This document shows, piece by piece, positions 19,378 to 28,930 of a stretch of 32,387 nucleotides of DNA (position 1 is its first letter; each line of letters begins with the position of its first letter). Both the position numbers and the translations under genes were made by a program. The DNA is taken from positions 2,616,095 through 2,648,481 of the forward strand of contig JAHNZQ020000004.1 in the NCBI GenBank assembly GCA_019155205.2, written 5' to 3'. The DNA comes from Gracilaria vermiculophylla (lineage: Eukaryota > Rhodophyta > Florideophyceae > Gracilariales > Gracilariaceae). The notes below the pieces were generated by a model, which was given only the letters and a program-made list of their open reading frames with translations, had not been told where the DNA came from and did not search any database.

Positions 19378-19622
19378 TCTGGTTATTTACCGTCCCTCGC
19401 AAACATAATAACTAAAGCATGTGTTGCATACAAACTACAGTACTCAACGTAGCGTCTACCGTTAAAAACCTTTGCCGTGATAAATCCCTTTGGGACAAAA
19501 CTCATGACATGAGAAAAAGGTAGAGCTCTCAAAACAACTTAAAGACAAAAGGATACATCCAAAACAAAGATATGAGAAACGCATAGCAATAGACAAAAAT
19601 AAATATAGTTAGTAAAAAAACC
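19378..19622 (-). other. Copia 3' untranslated region
   Basis: Lies between the pol stop (19623) and the 3' LTR. A purine-rich GCGAGGGACGG lies about 12 bases before the LTR on the minus strand, a poor polypurine tract. No frame of note. Confidence 0.5.
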
Positions 19623-20426
19623 TTAAGCTCTCAAGCCGCAAAGCAGACGGTATTTTTCAAGCTTATCAGCTTTCAAAGCTTTTGTTAACACATCGGCGGG
19701 TTGCAAACTCGTGTCGATCTTATTCAATTGCACAACGCCATTCTTCACCAGTTCTTTGACATGGTCGTACTTCAATGCAATATGTTTCTTCCTTTCAGAA
19801 GTCTTTGGCTTCGCAGCAATAGAGGCTGCTGTTGTGCTATCGCAGTACAATGCGATTGGGTACATCCTAGGTTCACATTCACTTAGCACTTCATCTGTGC
19901 GCATTTTGAAGAACAATCTTTGCAGCCAAGTTAATGTCTTACAACAATAAGAGAGCGCAATGTACTCAACTTCTCCTGACTACAACGCAATTAACGTTTG
20001 CTTCTTAGGCGTCCATATGATCGGTGCTTCATTCCTCTTGATCAATATGCCAGTCGTAGAACTTCTTGTCTCACGACAACCGGCCCAATCTGCATCACAA
20101 TATGCTTCCATTGGCGCCGATACATCAGATAGAAAGAACAAACAAATACCCTTCGTACCCTTTAGGTACCTTAACACTCTCATGGCTAAACCCATATGCC
20201 TCATGCACGGGTCGTGAACCTGTATTGCCATCATTGAAGCTGCAAACATGATGTTCGGACGTGAAAAAACAGTCAGATACATCAAATGTCCTACCATCTT
20301 TCGGTAGCGACCGTGAAGCGCAGGCGATATACTCTTCCCATTGTCGCCACGACTGCTCACGTCACACGGAGAGGGCAATGGCGTCCTAGCACAATTAGAG
20401 TTGGAGAGCCCATACTCTTTCAACAT
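19623..20426 (-). pseudogene. Copia RNase H and end of RT
   Basis: Minus frames 19980-20426 and 19623-19916. The first holds YLTVFSRPNIMFAAS and YLKGTKG, the usual RT-RNase H connection, then AYCDADWAGCRETRSSTTG, with the first catalytic Asp residues of the Copia RNase H. The second holds ALYCDSTTAASIAAKP, ERKKHIALKYDHVKELV and QPADVLTKAL, the closing landmarks. The two frames are joined by a short broken stretch (19917-19979). RNase H removes the RNA strand during reverse transcription. Confidence 0.85.
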
Positions 20427-21624
20427 CTTATCGACGTACCTCGGTTGCTGGGCCTTAATACCATTCCTACTCCGTTCAATTTCAAGCCCTACAAAGGACT
20501 TCGCTTCACCTTAGTAGTTTCACTTGAAAAATTTTCTTCATCTCTTAGTTAAAGTCTTTGAGTAGAGAGAATGAATTAGACAACATCAATATGTCATCTA
20601 CAACCACAACGAGGGACAATGTTCCACTCCTAGATTTGTACGTATATAAGCTGCGGTCGGTACTGGACTGTTTGAAACCATGTCCAAAGAATTCCCGGTG
20701 CAAGAGGGAGCCCCATACTTAACCAGCCTGTCGTCCGCCGTAGATAGACGTCTTTAGTAGGCACACCTTTCTAGGGATGTAGGATGAACCAGACGCATTC
20801 TGTGGTTGTACCATAATAAGAGTTTCCTCTAAGCCGCCACAGAGATATGCGTTGCTGATGTCCATAGATTCCATAAGTAGTCCTTTTGACGCTGCCTTTA
20901 CAATAGCAAACCGAATGGTTTCCAGACGTGCCACAGGCGCGTAAAGATTATCCAGAACAATGGATAGATATGGGCGTTGCATATCGCCACGAATAAAGCA
21001 GCGGGCTTTGGACAGAACGCTTGGCGGGTTGGTGCTAACATGCTTCTCCAAAAAGGTCCAGAGGAACGGGAGAGGATTCATCCCTGGCTTCGTATCCACA
21101 AGTGCCCATGTTCCTCTATTTGTTAGAGCGTTGTACTCTCTGTCAATGGCTTCGACCCATTCAGGCATAGATTTTGCTTCCTCGAAATTCCAAGGGACCC
21201 TGCTGATGTCGCCTAGATCTTTGGTGCGTGATTGAGTGACCATAGAGAGAGCCAGTGAAGCGTCCAAATGCTCTTTGTCGTCCTCTTCCATCTCCTTCTC
21301 GGCTTGATGCCGGTGAAGAGAAGAGAAATCGATGAGCTTGTTAATGGATGGAAGAGATTCCCTTGAAACCTTGAAGTCCCTTTGACGACAGTGAATTACT
21401 TTCCCGAAGGGCGGAACAAAGATCTGTAGTAGCGTACGCGGACTTGGCATTCCGACAAAGTATCCGAGCACGGCTCGAGGGAGAAGATCCTTGTTTGGGA
21501 CAGTTTTGGATCGGTAGATAAACGTATGACCATTTCGTCCGAATTTGAGTATGTTCGTGAAGTTCGGCCTAGTTCCAAACCAAAGTGTGAATGGAAGTTT
21601 CATTTCTACACGAGAAGTAATCAA
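20427..21624 (-). pseudogene. Copia reverse transcriptase
   Basis: A 301-codon minus frame (20719-21624) holds the RT N-terminal half: MPEWVEAIDREYNALTNRGT, WALVDTKPG, KARCFIRGDMQRP (family: KARLVARG) and MESMDISNAYLCGGLEE (family: MDVKTAFLNG), with the first catalytic Asp, then KVCLLKTSIYGGRQAG before a stop. The active-site VVVDDILML lies at 20590-20604 in another frame, so a frameshift separates palm motifs. The enzyme copies the element's RNA. Both halves of the YxDD motif remain but the Tyr is Val. Confidence 0.85.
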
Positions 21625-21639
21625 ACGGTTTCGTATGTA

Positions 21640-22260
21640 TTTTGCGTGTGATATTGCTTCCTCTCAGAGAGTAAAAGGGAGTTGAGAAGCATATAGGAGG
21701 GTACGAGCCATCTTCCACTAGTCCTAGGTGATTTTTTCGGCAGCCCCGTTGGATTGATGGGCGTATGTTGGACTATACTCTAACACCATTCCGTTTTCCA
21801 AAGCCCATCGGACGAAGTCGTCGGATCGGTTCTCACCCGCCCTGTCAAGGCGAACGCGGTAAACGCAGTTAGGCGTTATTTCATTTTCCGCGCGAGCCTT
21901 GTACCATCTAATGCATTCGAAGAATTGGGGCTTTGAGCTCAAGAAGTAAAGTGAGCAAGACCGTGTGTTATCGTCCAGAAAGACCTGAATATTTTTAGAT
22001 CCTTGTAGACACGGAGGGTTGATAAGCCCTGTGAGGTCCGTGTGGGTGAGTTCCAAAGGGCAGGAAGCAACAGATGTTGAAGTTCGAAGTGGGGCACGCT
22101 TGGTTTTAGCGTCCATGTATAGCGGACAGTAGATGTTTTCCACTTCTGGGGCAGATAGACGAGGTACTCCGTCGCATTGTTCCCCAGTGATTAACAACTT
22201 CTCCTTGCCAAGGTGTCCAAGGTTTTAGTGCCAGTATTTGGCTGTGTTCCCCGGTGCGGA
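21640..22260 (-). pseudogene. Copia integrase
   Basis: Begins with a GAG-pre-integrase remnant (HxxLGHLGKEKL near 22225, zinc site ending CPLY, where the second Cys has become Tyr). The frame 21724-22197 holds LELTHTDLTG (first Asp), VFLDDNTR (second Asp region), RLDRAGE and SPTYAHQSNGAAEK, the family's SPPYTPQQNGVAER. The DDE residues are mostly recognisable, but a stop ends the frame at 21724 before the C-terminal part. Integrase inserts the DNA copy into the host genome. Confidence 0.8.
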
Positions 22261-22784
22261 TAAAGCTGCTTGTGCGTGTGGAGGTCCTCCAGGTGGTATA
22301 GGGCTCTGCGACGGGTAAAGCCCGTCCTTTGGTGAAGACCGGTAAAGCTCTTGGTTGTTAGTTGGGTCTTTGATTAAAAACCCTGGGCCATGCGAACCGT
22401 TTGAGAATTTCGCTTGTGTGTGCTTCGTTAGCAATGATATAGAGATTCCGTTAGAGTCAAAGGAGGGCGTGTGCTTGGGCGGAAGTATTATTCCGTTTCC
22501 TAATGGTAGTTTAGTTGTGCCTTTTCCGATGATCTCTGATATCTGGTCACAAGTTCGAACAGTTTGACGTGCGATGGATCAGTAACCCGAGAATAGGTGT
22601 TTGTCTCTAAGAAATACATGTGTCGCACCGAAGTCCAACCTGGTGTTGTCTTTTTTTTGTGTGAAAGCTTGGCACGGGCTACTGTAACGAAGTCCCGTGG
22701 TGTACCATCTTCACGGTCGTTGTTGTCGCGGTTCTTGTTGTTCCGCTGGTTATGGTTTTGACCACTGTTATAAGAACCACTTCG
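22261..22784 (-). pseudogene. Copia protease and gag-protease linker
   Basis: On the minus strand at 22600-22635 the sequence reads DFGATHVFLRDKHLF, matching the Copia protease DSGATxHM-xxx-LF except that Ser has become Phe. An Asn/Arg/Asp-rich stretch (22680-22784) links it to the Gag zinc knuckle but in a shifted frame. Further down, frames at 22225-22434 are short. The protease would release Gag, integrase and RT from the polyprotein. Confidence 0.7.
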
Positions 22785-23651
22785 TTAATCCCGATTCCTA
22801 TTGGAAGAGTACTTGCGATTTTGACCTCGTCCTCTTGAACGACTACCATGTTGGTTGGATGTCTGGTTGTTATTATTGTTTTGGTTGCGAGACCAACATT
22901 CGGAGCGAATATGACCAATTCGTCCGCAGTTCCAGCATTCGACACCCTTTTTGGTTTTCCGTAAACGTGATTTCCGGTTTGTACTTGACTTTTGTGCGGC
23001 AGGGTAGGGATGTGTGTGATCCTTCCTCGCATCAGTAGGCTTTGATTGCAAAGCCGTTGATCGATGTGCTCGGCGGTCCATTTCGGAACGTAGCAAGGAG
23101 ACAATTTGATCGTACGCCATGTTGTTTGCGTCCGCAATTAATGTAATTGACATAAGGGAGTCCGGTAATGTTCGCAATAGAGTTGCGGTTCGCTTGCGGT
23201 CGGTTCACGGATCACCAAGTCTGGCCAATTCGAGGAACGTAGATTCCATTTCCAGGAGGTGTTTCTGGATATCATCAGCATCGTTGAATAGAAATGTGGT
23301 CAACTTCTGTCTCAAGTTCATTTTGAACTGATTGTTGTCCTTCTTGTACGTTACCTCAAGCTTAGTCCATACCTCTAGAGCGGAACAAGACTCACGTTCA
23401 AGTAGTTCCGAGACAATGACGATAGGTTGGATGCCAAGGTTTTGCACAATAGCAGATCGTGCCTTACGATCGGCATCATCCCAACGTCGGCGAGCTTGTG
23501 CGGTACCATCCTCTGGCCGAGGTTCGGTCAGAACGAAAAGGGATTGCAAGGAGTTCATGTAGTCTCGGATATAGATACGCCCAGTATAGTAGTCGGCGGC
23601 ACCTTTGAGCTGCGGGACACGTTTCGACTCGTGCTCGTCAGCTCCTTCCAT
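22785..23651 (-). pseudogene. Copia gag with CCHC zinc knuckle, one internal stop
   Basis: A 289-codon frame with one TGA at 23205-23207. The start Met (23651) opens MEGADEHESKRVPQLKGA. The capsid region holds EVWTKLEVTYKKDN and LRQKLTTFLF, the family's W-L...-Y. After the stop the frame goes on with ATLLRTLPDSL, a highly typical Copia Gag sequence, so the stop is recent. CWNCGRIGHIRSEC near 22865-22910 is the CX2CX4HX4C knuckle that binds RNA, followed by an Arg/Asn/Gly-rich tail. Without the stop this would be the best-preserved Copia gene here. Confidence 0.85.
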
Positions 23652-24461
23652 CGCGGAGTATAGTCAACACGAGAGGGGTTTGACAGGTGATGAAGTTCTT
23701 CGCCAGTTTCCTACTGGTCAAGGGATCATTCTTCTTCGCCAGTCGGCTACTGGTCAAGGGATCCTTCTTCTTTGCCGACTTCTTCAATAAAACACACTGC
23801 AGGCCTAAGTGCTGAGCGGTAGTTAGATGCGTTCGGATACTAAACACTATGCGGCAGGACCAAACCATACTTCAGTGTCGTTTTCTTACAGCGAATTGCA
23901 CCTTGGGCCAGGAGTAGTTCCCTTTTTCAGGGCCCCGTGTAGGGATGCTGGTGCAACTTCACCACCGACAAACCACGACACACTACGCAGTCTTTTCGTA
24001 GGTGAGGCGGGACGTTTTTCTCCTACTGCAGTAACGTAAGCAGTGGAGGCACGTTGTCGGGTCGTCGCGCGGGGTGCGCGTCGGAAAAAGTAGTTAGCTT
24101 GCGGCACGGTCCGAGTGGTAGTGATAATCCAAAGACGCAGAGTAGCGTCGGGTGCAGTATAGTTGCAACCCGCTTTAGTGCAACGCGTGAGCGGCGGTGC
24201 AGCACTTACGAGTCTGCGGCGGCGGAATATCCAAAGCGCGGTGGTGGCACACGGTGCTCGCAGTGATGAGTGCGTGGCGACGGTGCGGGAATGCGAGTGA
24301 AACGATCGCGGCGGCGGTGGTTGCAACGCGCGGAGTGGCGCTGTCACCATGGAAGAGGTGTCGGTAGGCGCGCGCGGTGGTGACGTGAATGTAATGTGAC
24401 GAGGGTGTGCGCACAGCGGTGTCGCCGTCGAAAAAGGGGTGGGGTGCGGTCTGAGGAGATC
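23652..24461 (-). other. Copia 5' leader, GC-rich, with 36 bp repeats
   Basis: An 800-base leader, long for a Copia element. A 220-codon minus frame (23886-24548) starts inside the 5' LTR and fills most of it; it is rich in Arg, Thr, Pro and Ala and matches nothing I know. The GC-rich stretch may keep frames open by chance. Next to gag lie 36 bp tandem repeats (23695-23785). Confidence 0.5.
23695..23785. repeat. 36 bp tandem repeat before Copia gag
   Basis: Two full units (23695-23730, 23731-23766) and a partial third (23767-23785), each with CGCCAGT, ACTGGTCAAGGGATC and TTCTTC. A period of 36 keeps any reading frame, and on the minus strand it reads KKxDPLTSxxLA twice. Confidence 0.85.
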
Positions 24462-24477
24462 GGTGGGGATGGTACCA
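24462..24477 (-). other. Primer binding site of the Copia element
   Basis: On the minus strand TGGTACCATCCCCACC follows the 5' LTR with no spacer. It opens TGGTA, like the initiator-Met-tRNA sites of many Copia elements, but the rest does not match the plant version (TGGTATCAGAGC), so the primer is uncertain. Confidence 0.6.
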
Positions 24478-24599
24478 TGAAAGGATCGTCCGCCTGACTT
24501 CAGAGAGTCGTGCGGGACGGAACCGCCGGCCGTTTCTTTATTTTGCACTGTCGGGTGGAACGGGTGGACACTGCTGCCCGTTCCAGTGAGCGGCCAGCA
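24478..24599 (-). repeat. 5' LTR of the Copia element (122 bp)
   Basis: TG...CA ends, direct repeat of 19256-19377. Contains AAAATAAAGAAA, a possible polyadenylation signal. Its end meets the PBS at 24477. Confidence 0.9.
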
Positions 24600-24603
24600 C
24601 CAT
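24600..24603. repeat. Right target site duplication of the Copia element
   Basis: CCAT, partner of 19252-19255. Beyond it lies the integrase of Gypsy F. Confidence 0.65.
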
Positions 24604-25283
24604 ATGGAAAGAAGTAGTCCCCATGGAGCGGCGCACTTGCAGATTGTATGCCTACGTGAGGGGGCTCATATATGCGTCCCAATACTTCTGGCGGTCTGCG
24701 ACATGGTGCTTCGGCCTCGAGGCGGTGGTCTTCTTAAACCTCCGCTATTTCGTTGGTCTTGGGGTGATAGGCTGTTGTTAACAATTGTTTATTTCCCAGC
24801 ATTCCGAAAATGGCGCTGAACAGCCTCGCCGCAAACTGCAGCCCGTTATCCGTAAGGAGATACAACGGTGTCACATATGGGGAAACCCAGTGCTACACAA
24901 AGGTGTCGGCAATTATTGATGCAATGGTGCTCTGGAGGGATACGACGCGCGTGATGATCGAGAACCGATCAGTGATCACAAGGAGAAATCAGTACCCTCG
25001 CTCTTTTTTGGGGAGAGGACCCAAAAGATCCATAGCAAGGAACTCCGAAGGTCCTCAAGGCGGGAACAGAGTGAGCGGCGTCCGGTGCTTACAGATATAC
25101 CCAATACCGGCTGCGCACAAAAAACAGTCCGCCATCGTTTGGAAAACGTCATTAGTTATGCTCGGCCAATAGAACTCCGTCCGCATGGTGAAATATATAC
25201 TTGATCCAACGGGGTGCCCGATAGTGGAGGGCAGAGTGGCAAGGGAAAGTTGGAAGGATATTAAGAATGTTCGTCAGCTCTGG
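24604..25283 (-). pseudogene. Gypsy F integrase (N-terminal and catalytic core)
   Basis: In minus order: H-x-x-H zinc remnants with GHPVGSSIYFTMRTEFYWPS near 25180, then C-x-x-C in TMADCFLCAA, LAMDLLGPLP near 25050 (first Asp), LLTDNG near 24860 (second Asp), and AYHPKTNEIAE near 24740-24780 with the family Glu. Then YWDAYMSPLTYAYN and SMGTTSFHM up to the Copia target site. The motifs lie in different frames, with a one-base shift after EIAE. The C-terminal part and any chromodomain are lost. Confidence 0.8.
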
Positions 25284-25843
25284 CTTGGATTTACATTGCG
25301 GTGCCTCGAACACGACTTATATAGTGACTCAGTCGCACCGACTCGGTTGCATCAGAAATTATACTAAAAAGGCGAGACACTCAATACTACCAATCATATT
25401 GTAACATGACATAAATATACTAGCCACAATTCAATAATGCTTACAACAGCAAGGCACAACAAGGCATGACAGTTTCGTACACTCACGAGACCATGACAAT
25501 GCACAAATTCACTCAACCACCTTACACTCTCCGTATTCCGCCACCACTCGTGTCCATACAGCAATGTGTGTGTATAGTTACCATGACGAGGCACATTACA
25601 CCAGACCATATCTGGTGTACATTACGCTGAGTATGCAATGTGTACACCTGGAAACCATATGGGAGTCAACAACAACCCGAATAGCACAGCTGCACACGTG
25701 TACCACACAGATTCAACATGCAACACAGCCAATGGTCCCCGGAACATTTAGTTGTCAGTAACAGCACAGTCACTTTATCCAACACCCGGCGAGGCGAAGA
25801 TAGTGTGAGTGATAGAGCACCCTCACCCGTAAACTTGTCGGGT
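25284..25843 (-). repeat. Probable solo LTR inserted in Gypsy F
   Basis: About 560 bp separate VLVRRALSWMELSKWW (end of the RNase H linker) from the integrase zinc domain, where Gypsy elements have only a few codons. Its base composition is more AT- and TG-rich than F. On the minus strand a TATATAAG box (25313-25321) lies near one end. An 8 bp perfect inverted repeat ACACCAGA/TCTGGTGT lies at 25599-25619. I cannot fix TG/CA edges or a target duplication, so it could also be an unrelated insertion. Confidence 0.45.
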
Positions 25844-26480
25844 CCACCATTTGGAGAGCTCCATCCAAGAGAGAGCGCGGCGTACAAGTACGCCATCCCC
25901 GTCGACATCCAATGACGATGTAAGGCTCCACATAGTGGCGAGGCACTCCTTGCAGTACGCATCTGTACTCTGCTCCTTCAGAAACTCCGATATGGTGATG
26001 AGGAAAACTTCTTATTCTTCTTCAACAAGGGCCATCACCTCAGGGAGCCAACTGTATTTTCCTCCAGCTTCACAACGTTCCAAGAATTATCCATCGGAAC
26101 CTTCTTTACCGTCATCATCCTGAATGACCAGACACGGAATTATGTCCTCCAAAAGGTGTTTTGTCTTCTCCTCCGGTGGAGATTCGCAAAAGCGCGTCCG
26201 CTGCCTGTTGTTTTCAGTCAGGACGATGGACGATGTCAAACTCGAACTCCAGGAGGCGTAGCGTCCACCTTTCCAAGCGGTCGAAACAATCGGTCAAGGA
26301 CAGTTTCCACTTCAATGGTGCGTGGTCTGTCCTCAGAATGAAACGCGTGCCTTTCAGATATGGGCGTAAAATCAAAACCGTTCAAACGATGGCGAGACAT
26401 TCGCGCTTCGAGGTGAAGTAATTCTGTTCCGTGAATGTGAAGCTGCGACTCCAGTATCCGATGGGTTGAAGTCCAACTTC
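25844..26480 (-). pseudogene. Gypsy F RNase H and linker
   Basis: Minus strand near 26150-26460: LKGTRFILRTDHAPLKWKLS, then RLERWTLRLLEFEFDIVHRP and ADALLR. These are the last landmarks of Gypsy RNase H (family: GRxFxVxTDHxxL, RLxRWxLxLxEFxFxIxHRxG, ADxLSR), with the catalytic TDH Asp kept. A stop lies after the HRPD. The linker (about 25850-26000) reads EEQSTDAYCKECLATMW and DGDGVLVRRALSW, typical of the stretch before Gypsy integrase. Confidence 0.75.
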
Positions 26481-27475
26481 AGGTTGTTACTGTAGGAGGG
26501 CACATCCGATTTGGTACTTACCAGCGTCTGTGTCCAATACCATTCGACCGTGCTGCTTCGGGAGTGCCAGGATCGGTGGCTCTATTAGTCCACTCTTCAG
26601 TTTTTTAAAGGCTTCAAACTCCTCGTCCGTCCAGATAGCCAATATCCTTGGCTTATCTTTCTTCAAGAGGCGATTTAACGGCGCCGCTGTACGGGAAAAG
26701 ATCGGGAAAACCCTCTGGAAGACGTTTCAAAACCATAGGAAGGAGCGGAGCTCCGTCTGGTTTGTGGGAGGGCGAGTTTCCTTCATGGCGTCTTGCGTTT
26801 TTCTGGAAGCCTGCAGGCAGCCCAGGAGCACAACGTGCCCCAGATAGTCCACCGAAGACTTGAAAAAGAAACATTTCTCCAGCTTCAAGGTGAGTCCAGT
26901 AGGCTTTAGGAGTTGGAGCACGTGCTTCACATGAATGAAGTGTTCCTCCACGTTGCGGGATTATATGATGAAATCGTCAATATACACCAAGGAATACTGC
27001 CACTTCACCATCGCCATGATTATGCCCACCGCTGGTTGGAACGTAGCGGGTGCATTCTTAAATCCAAATGACATCTTTAGGAATCTGAAAATTTCACAGT
27101 GCGAGGTGAACGTTTTCTTATCCGTATCGGAGTTATACATATTAATTTGCCAGTAGCCCCTGTTGGCATCCGGAATGGAAAATACGGACGCACCACCTAA
27201 GGAGTCAATGCATTCATCCATACGGAGTATCGGGTACGAATCACGTACCTTCATCTCGTTGAGGCGTCTGTTGTCAATAAAGAATCTCTAGGAGCCATCT
27301 TTTTGCCACGAAAACACCACCGGGGAGGCCCATTCGGAATTGAAAGGCTCGATAACGCCCCCCTCCAGCATACGATGGACCTCATCGCGTTCAAAATCGC
27401 GGGCATGGGGCCCGGCCCTCCTAGAGAGTTGATGTACCGATTTTGCATCCGGTGTGAGCTAGATCTTGTGCCTGA
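26481..27475 (-). pseudogene. Gypsy F reverse transcriptase
   Basis: In minus order: HRMLEGGVIEPFNSEWASPV near 27380 (family: LLxxGxIxPSxSPWASPV), KDGS-RFFIDNRRLNEMKV near 27270 (family: KDGxxRxCVDYRxLN), then the frame 26961-27254 with DSYPILRMDECIDSLGGASV, FSIPDANRGYWQI with the first catalytic Asp (here DAN), FGFKNAPATFQ and SLVYIDDFII, the YxDD active site (26965-26985). After a stop, 26727-26951 holds HVLQLLKPTGLTLKLEKC and YLGHVV. Motifs are well kept, but stops at 26961 and several shifts break the frame. Confidence 0.85.
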
Positions 27476-28303
27476 TCAGGCTGACCTGACCCAGGCGACC
27501 AGAACACATGTCTTCAAAGGCGAATAGCATTTCCACAATCCTATGGCGATACATTTCGAAATGTTCGCCAATTTAGAGCTTCTCCAACCAGGTGGCAGGA
27601 GTCTCATCCTCTGGAGCTGTTGCCTGAAAGGAATGTTCGGGACTATTTCAATAATACCGTTCGCCACCATGGGATGCTGCTTCGTCGTCAGATCTATACT
27701 TCTCTTAAAGAATGAAAGGCCAAATGCAGAGATCTGTACCCAAACTTCGGCCTGACTCCTCGCGAGTATTTCGATACTCTTCACTACTCGGAGCTTATTT
27801 GACCGCGTCTCCTTTGAAAGATTATCCAAAGGGCACGCGTTGGCGTCCGGTTTCGAAGATGCGGACACGATACGTACAGGGTCGGCGTCATGAAATGTCA
27901 CCTTTCGCAGGCGTGAGTATATTTCACGTACGTACCCTTCCACAAAGTAAGAGCCAAATATGCACTGTGCGGCGAATTTGATCGCCAAGAGGAACCACAC
28001 TTTCACCTGTAAGGAGCCCAACCGGAGATACCGGGGAATTGCGCCGAGGGTGGTGAATGCTCGACACGACACATCGTGCACCGCAGGGAACTTGCCAGTA
28101 CGCAAGGAGCCGAGAGCAGACCGCGGGAGCACGTCGATGTGCACCAGATTGCAGCCAGCGCCAATGTCGAGGACAGTGTGCAACGTAATGCAGGCGAGCG
28201 GGAAAGTTACAAAAGAGACGAACGCTTTGAAATTATCACGTCGAAGCATGCAAACAGATTCCTCCGAGGCGTTGGACGGGTCCAACGGGATGGGGGAGCC
28301 CAC
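27476..28303 (-). pseudogene. Gypsy F protease and linker
   Basis: A 275-codon frame. LDIGAGCNLVH near residues 46-56 stands for the aspartic protease LDTGAxxNLV, with Thr changed to Ile. It aligns with Gypsy B (2524-3003) and continues into the linker NGIIEIVPNIPF. The frame ends at 27476 and the RT begins in another one. Immediately upstream is the LTR of element D with no room for gag. Confidence 0.75.
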
Positions 28304-28326
28304 CGGTTCTGCCTCAACGGAGCATA

Positions 28327-28879
28327 TGGTACTGCCAGCCCTCCCTCTCGAGGTGGTAAAGCAAAACGTCCGTTAGGAGTTTTTGATAGCTCCAAAGGTG
28401 CGTGTTCCTAAAGGTAGTCCCCGGTATCCGCTGTCCTGAGCCTGGGGAATTTTTTAAGGGGATCCGCTAACACCAAGCGGAGGGGGAGGTTCGCTGGGCG
28501 GAAAATGCTCCTACAGGCGTTGCTATGGTATGAGCTGGGGATCGGCGGCTTAAAAAACTGTGTTGATCTACGAGAGAATGCTACCAGAAAAGTAGATGAA
28601 GACTCAAGGGTGCTTGTCTTTACTTCCCCAGAGGTCGAGCTCAACCGGCAGATTAAGTATCAAGCCGGGTGTCCGTCTTGGCAGGTCTCACTACTGTACT
28701 AAATACCTGCGTAAATTAACTAAAATAAATAATAATTCTACCGTCCCTTAAGGATACTGTAGCGCACGCGGGCAAAATTCTGCACCTCGTGGCCCAGCTA
28801 ATAAAATACGAGCCCTCCTAAGGAATAGTAAACCATAAGGCCATACCACCATTTTTACCTTAGGAGCCACTGTACTACA
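28327..28879 (-). repeat. 3' LTR of element D (about 553 bp)
   Basis: Minus-strand start TGTAGTACAGTGG at 28879, end GGCAGTACCA at 28327. Nearly the same length as the E LTR and closely similar over its full length. A TATA-like TACTTAA is at 28649-28655 (minus). The homology to E stops at 28327. Confidence 0.85.
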
Positions 28880-28881
28880 TA

Positions 28882-28892
28882 CCCCCTTTCCT
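28882..28892 (-). other. Polypurine tract of element D
   Basis: AGGAAAGGGGG on the minus strand, two bases before the LTR start, identical to the one at 1572-1582. The antisense ORF starts about 40 bases on the other side. Confidence 0.8.
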
Positions 28893-28930
28893 AACTTGCA
28901 TCACGTCCTCGAGGTGCATCTTCCGATTCC

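Larger units (their letters stand above)
19256..24599 (-). mobile_element. Complete but dead Ty1/Copia element (5344 bp)
   Basis: Minus-strand order is 5' LTR (24599-24478), PBS, GC-rich leader, gag (from 23651), protease, integrase, RT, RNase H (stop at 19623), 3' untranslated region and 3' LTR (19377-19256). Integrase before RT is the Copia order. Both LTRs are 122 bp, open TG and close CA, and are flanked by CCAT. The LTRs are near-identical, so the insertion is fairly young, yet gag-pol already carries several stops and shifts. It lies in the integrase of Gypsy F. Confidence 0.9.
24604..28326 (-). mobile_element. Ty3/Gypsy element F, pol region
   Basis: Minus-strand order is protease (28303), RT, RNase H, insertion (25843-25284) and integrase, interrupted at 24600 by the Copia element; a nine-codon stub continues at 19225-19255. 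Protease-RT-RNase H-integrase is the Gypsy order. The 5' LTR and gag are missing: the sequence goes straight from the 3' LTR of element D into the protease region. F is related to B, as their protease parts align. Confidence 0.85.

Noticed and set aside
23695..23785. CRISPR-like array
   Set aside because: Units are contiguous tandem repeats without spacers and the context is a eukaryotic Copia leader.
23886..24548. Host gene of 220 codons
   Set aside because: Starts inside the Copia LTR and lies wholly in the element's GC-rich leader; biased composition can keep the frame open.
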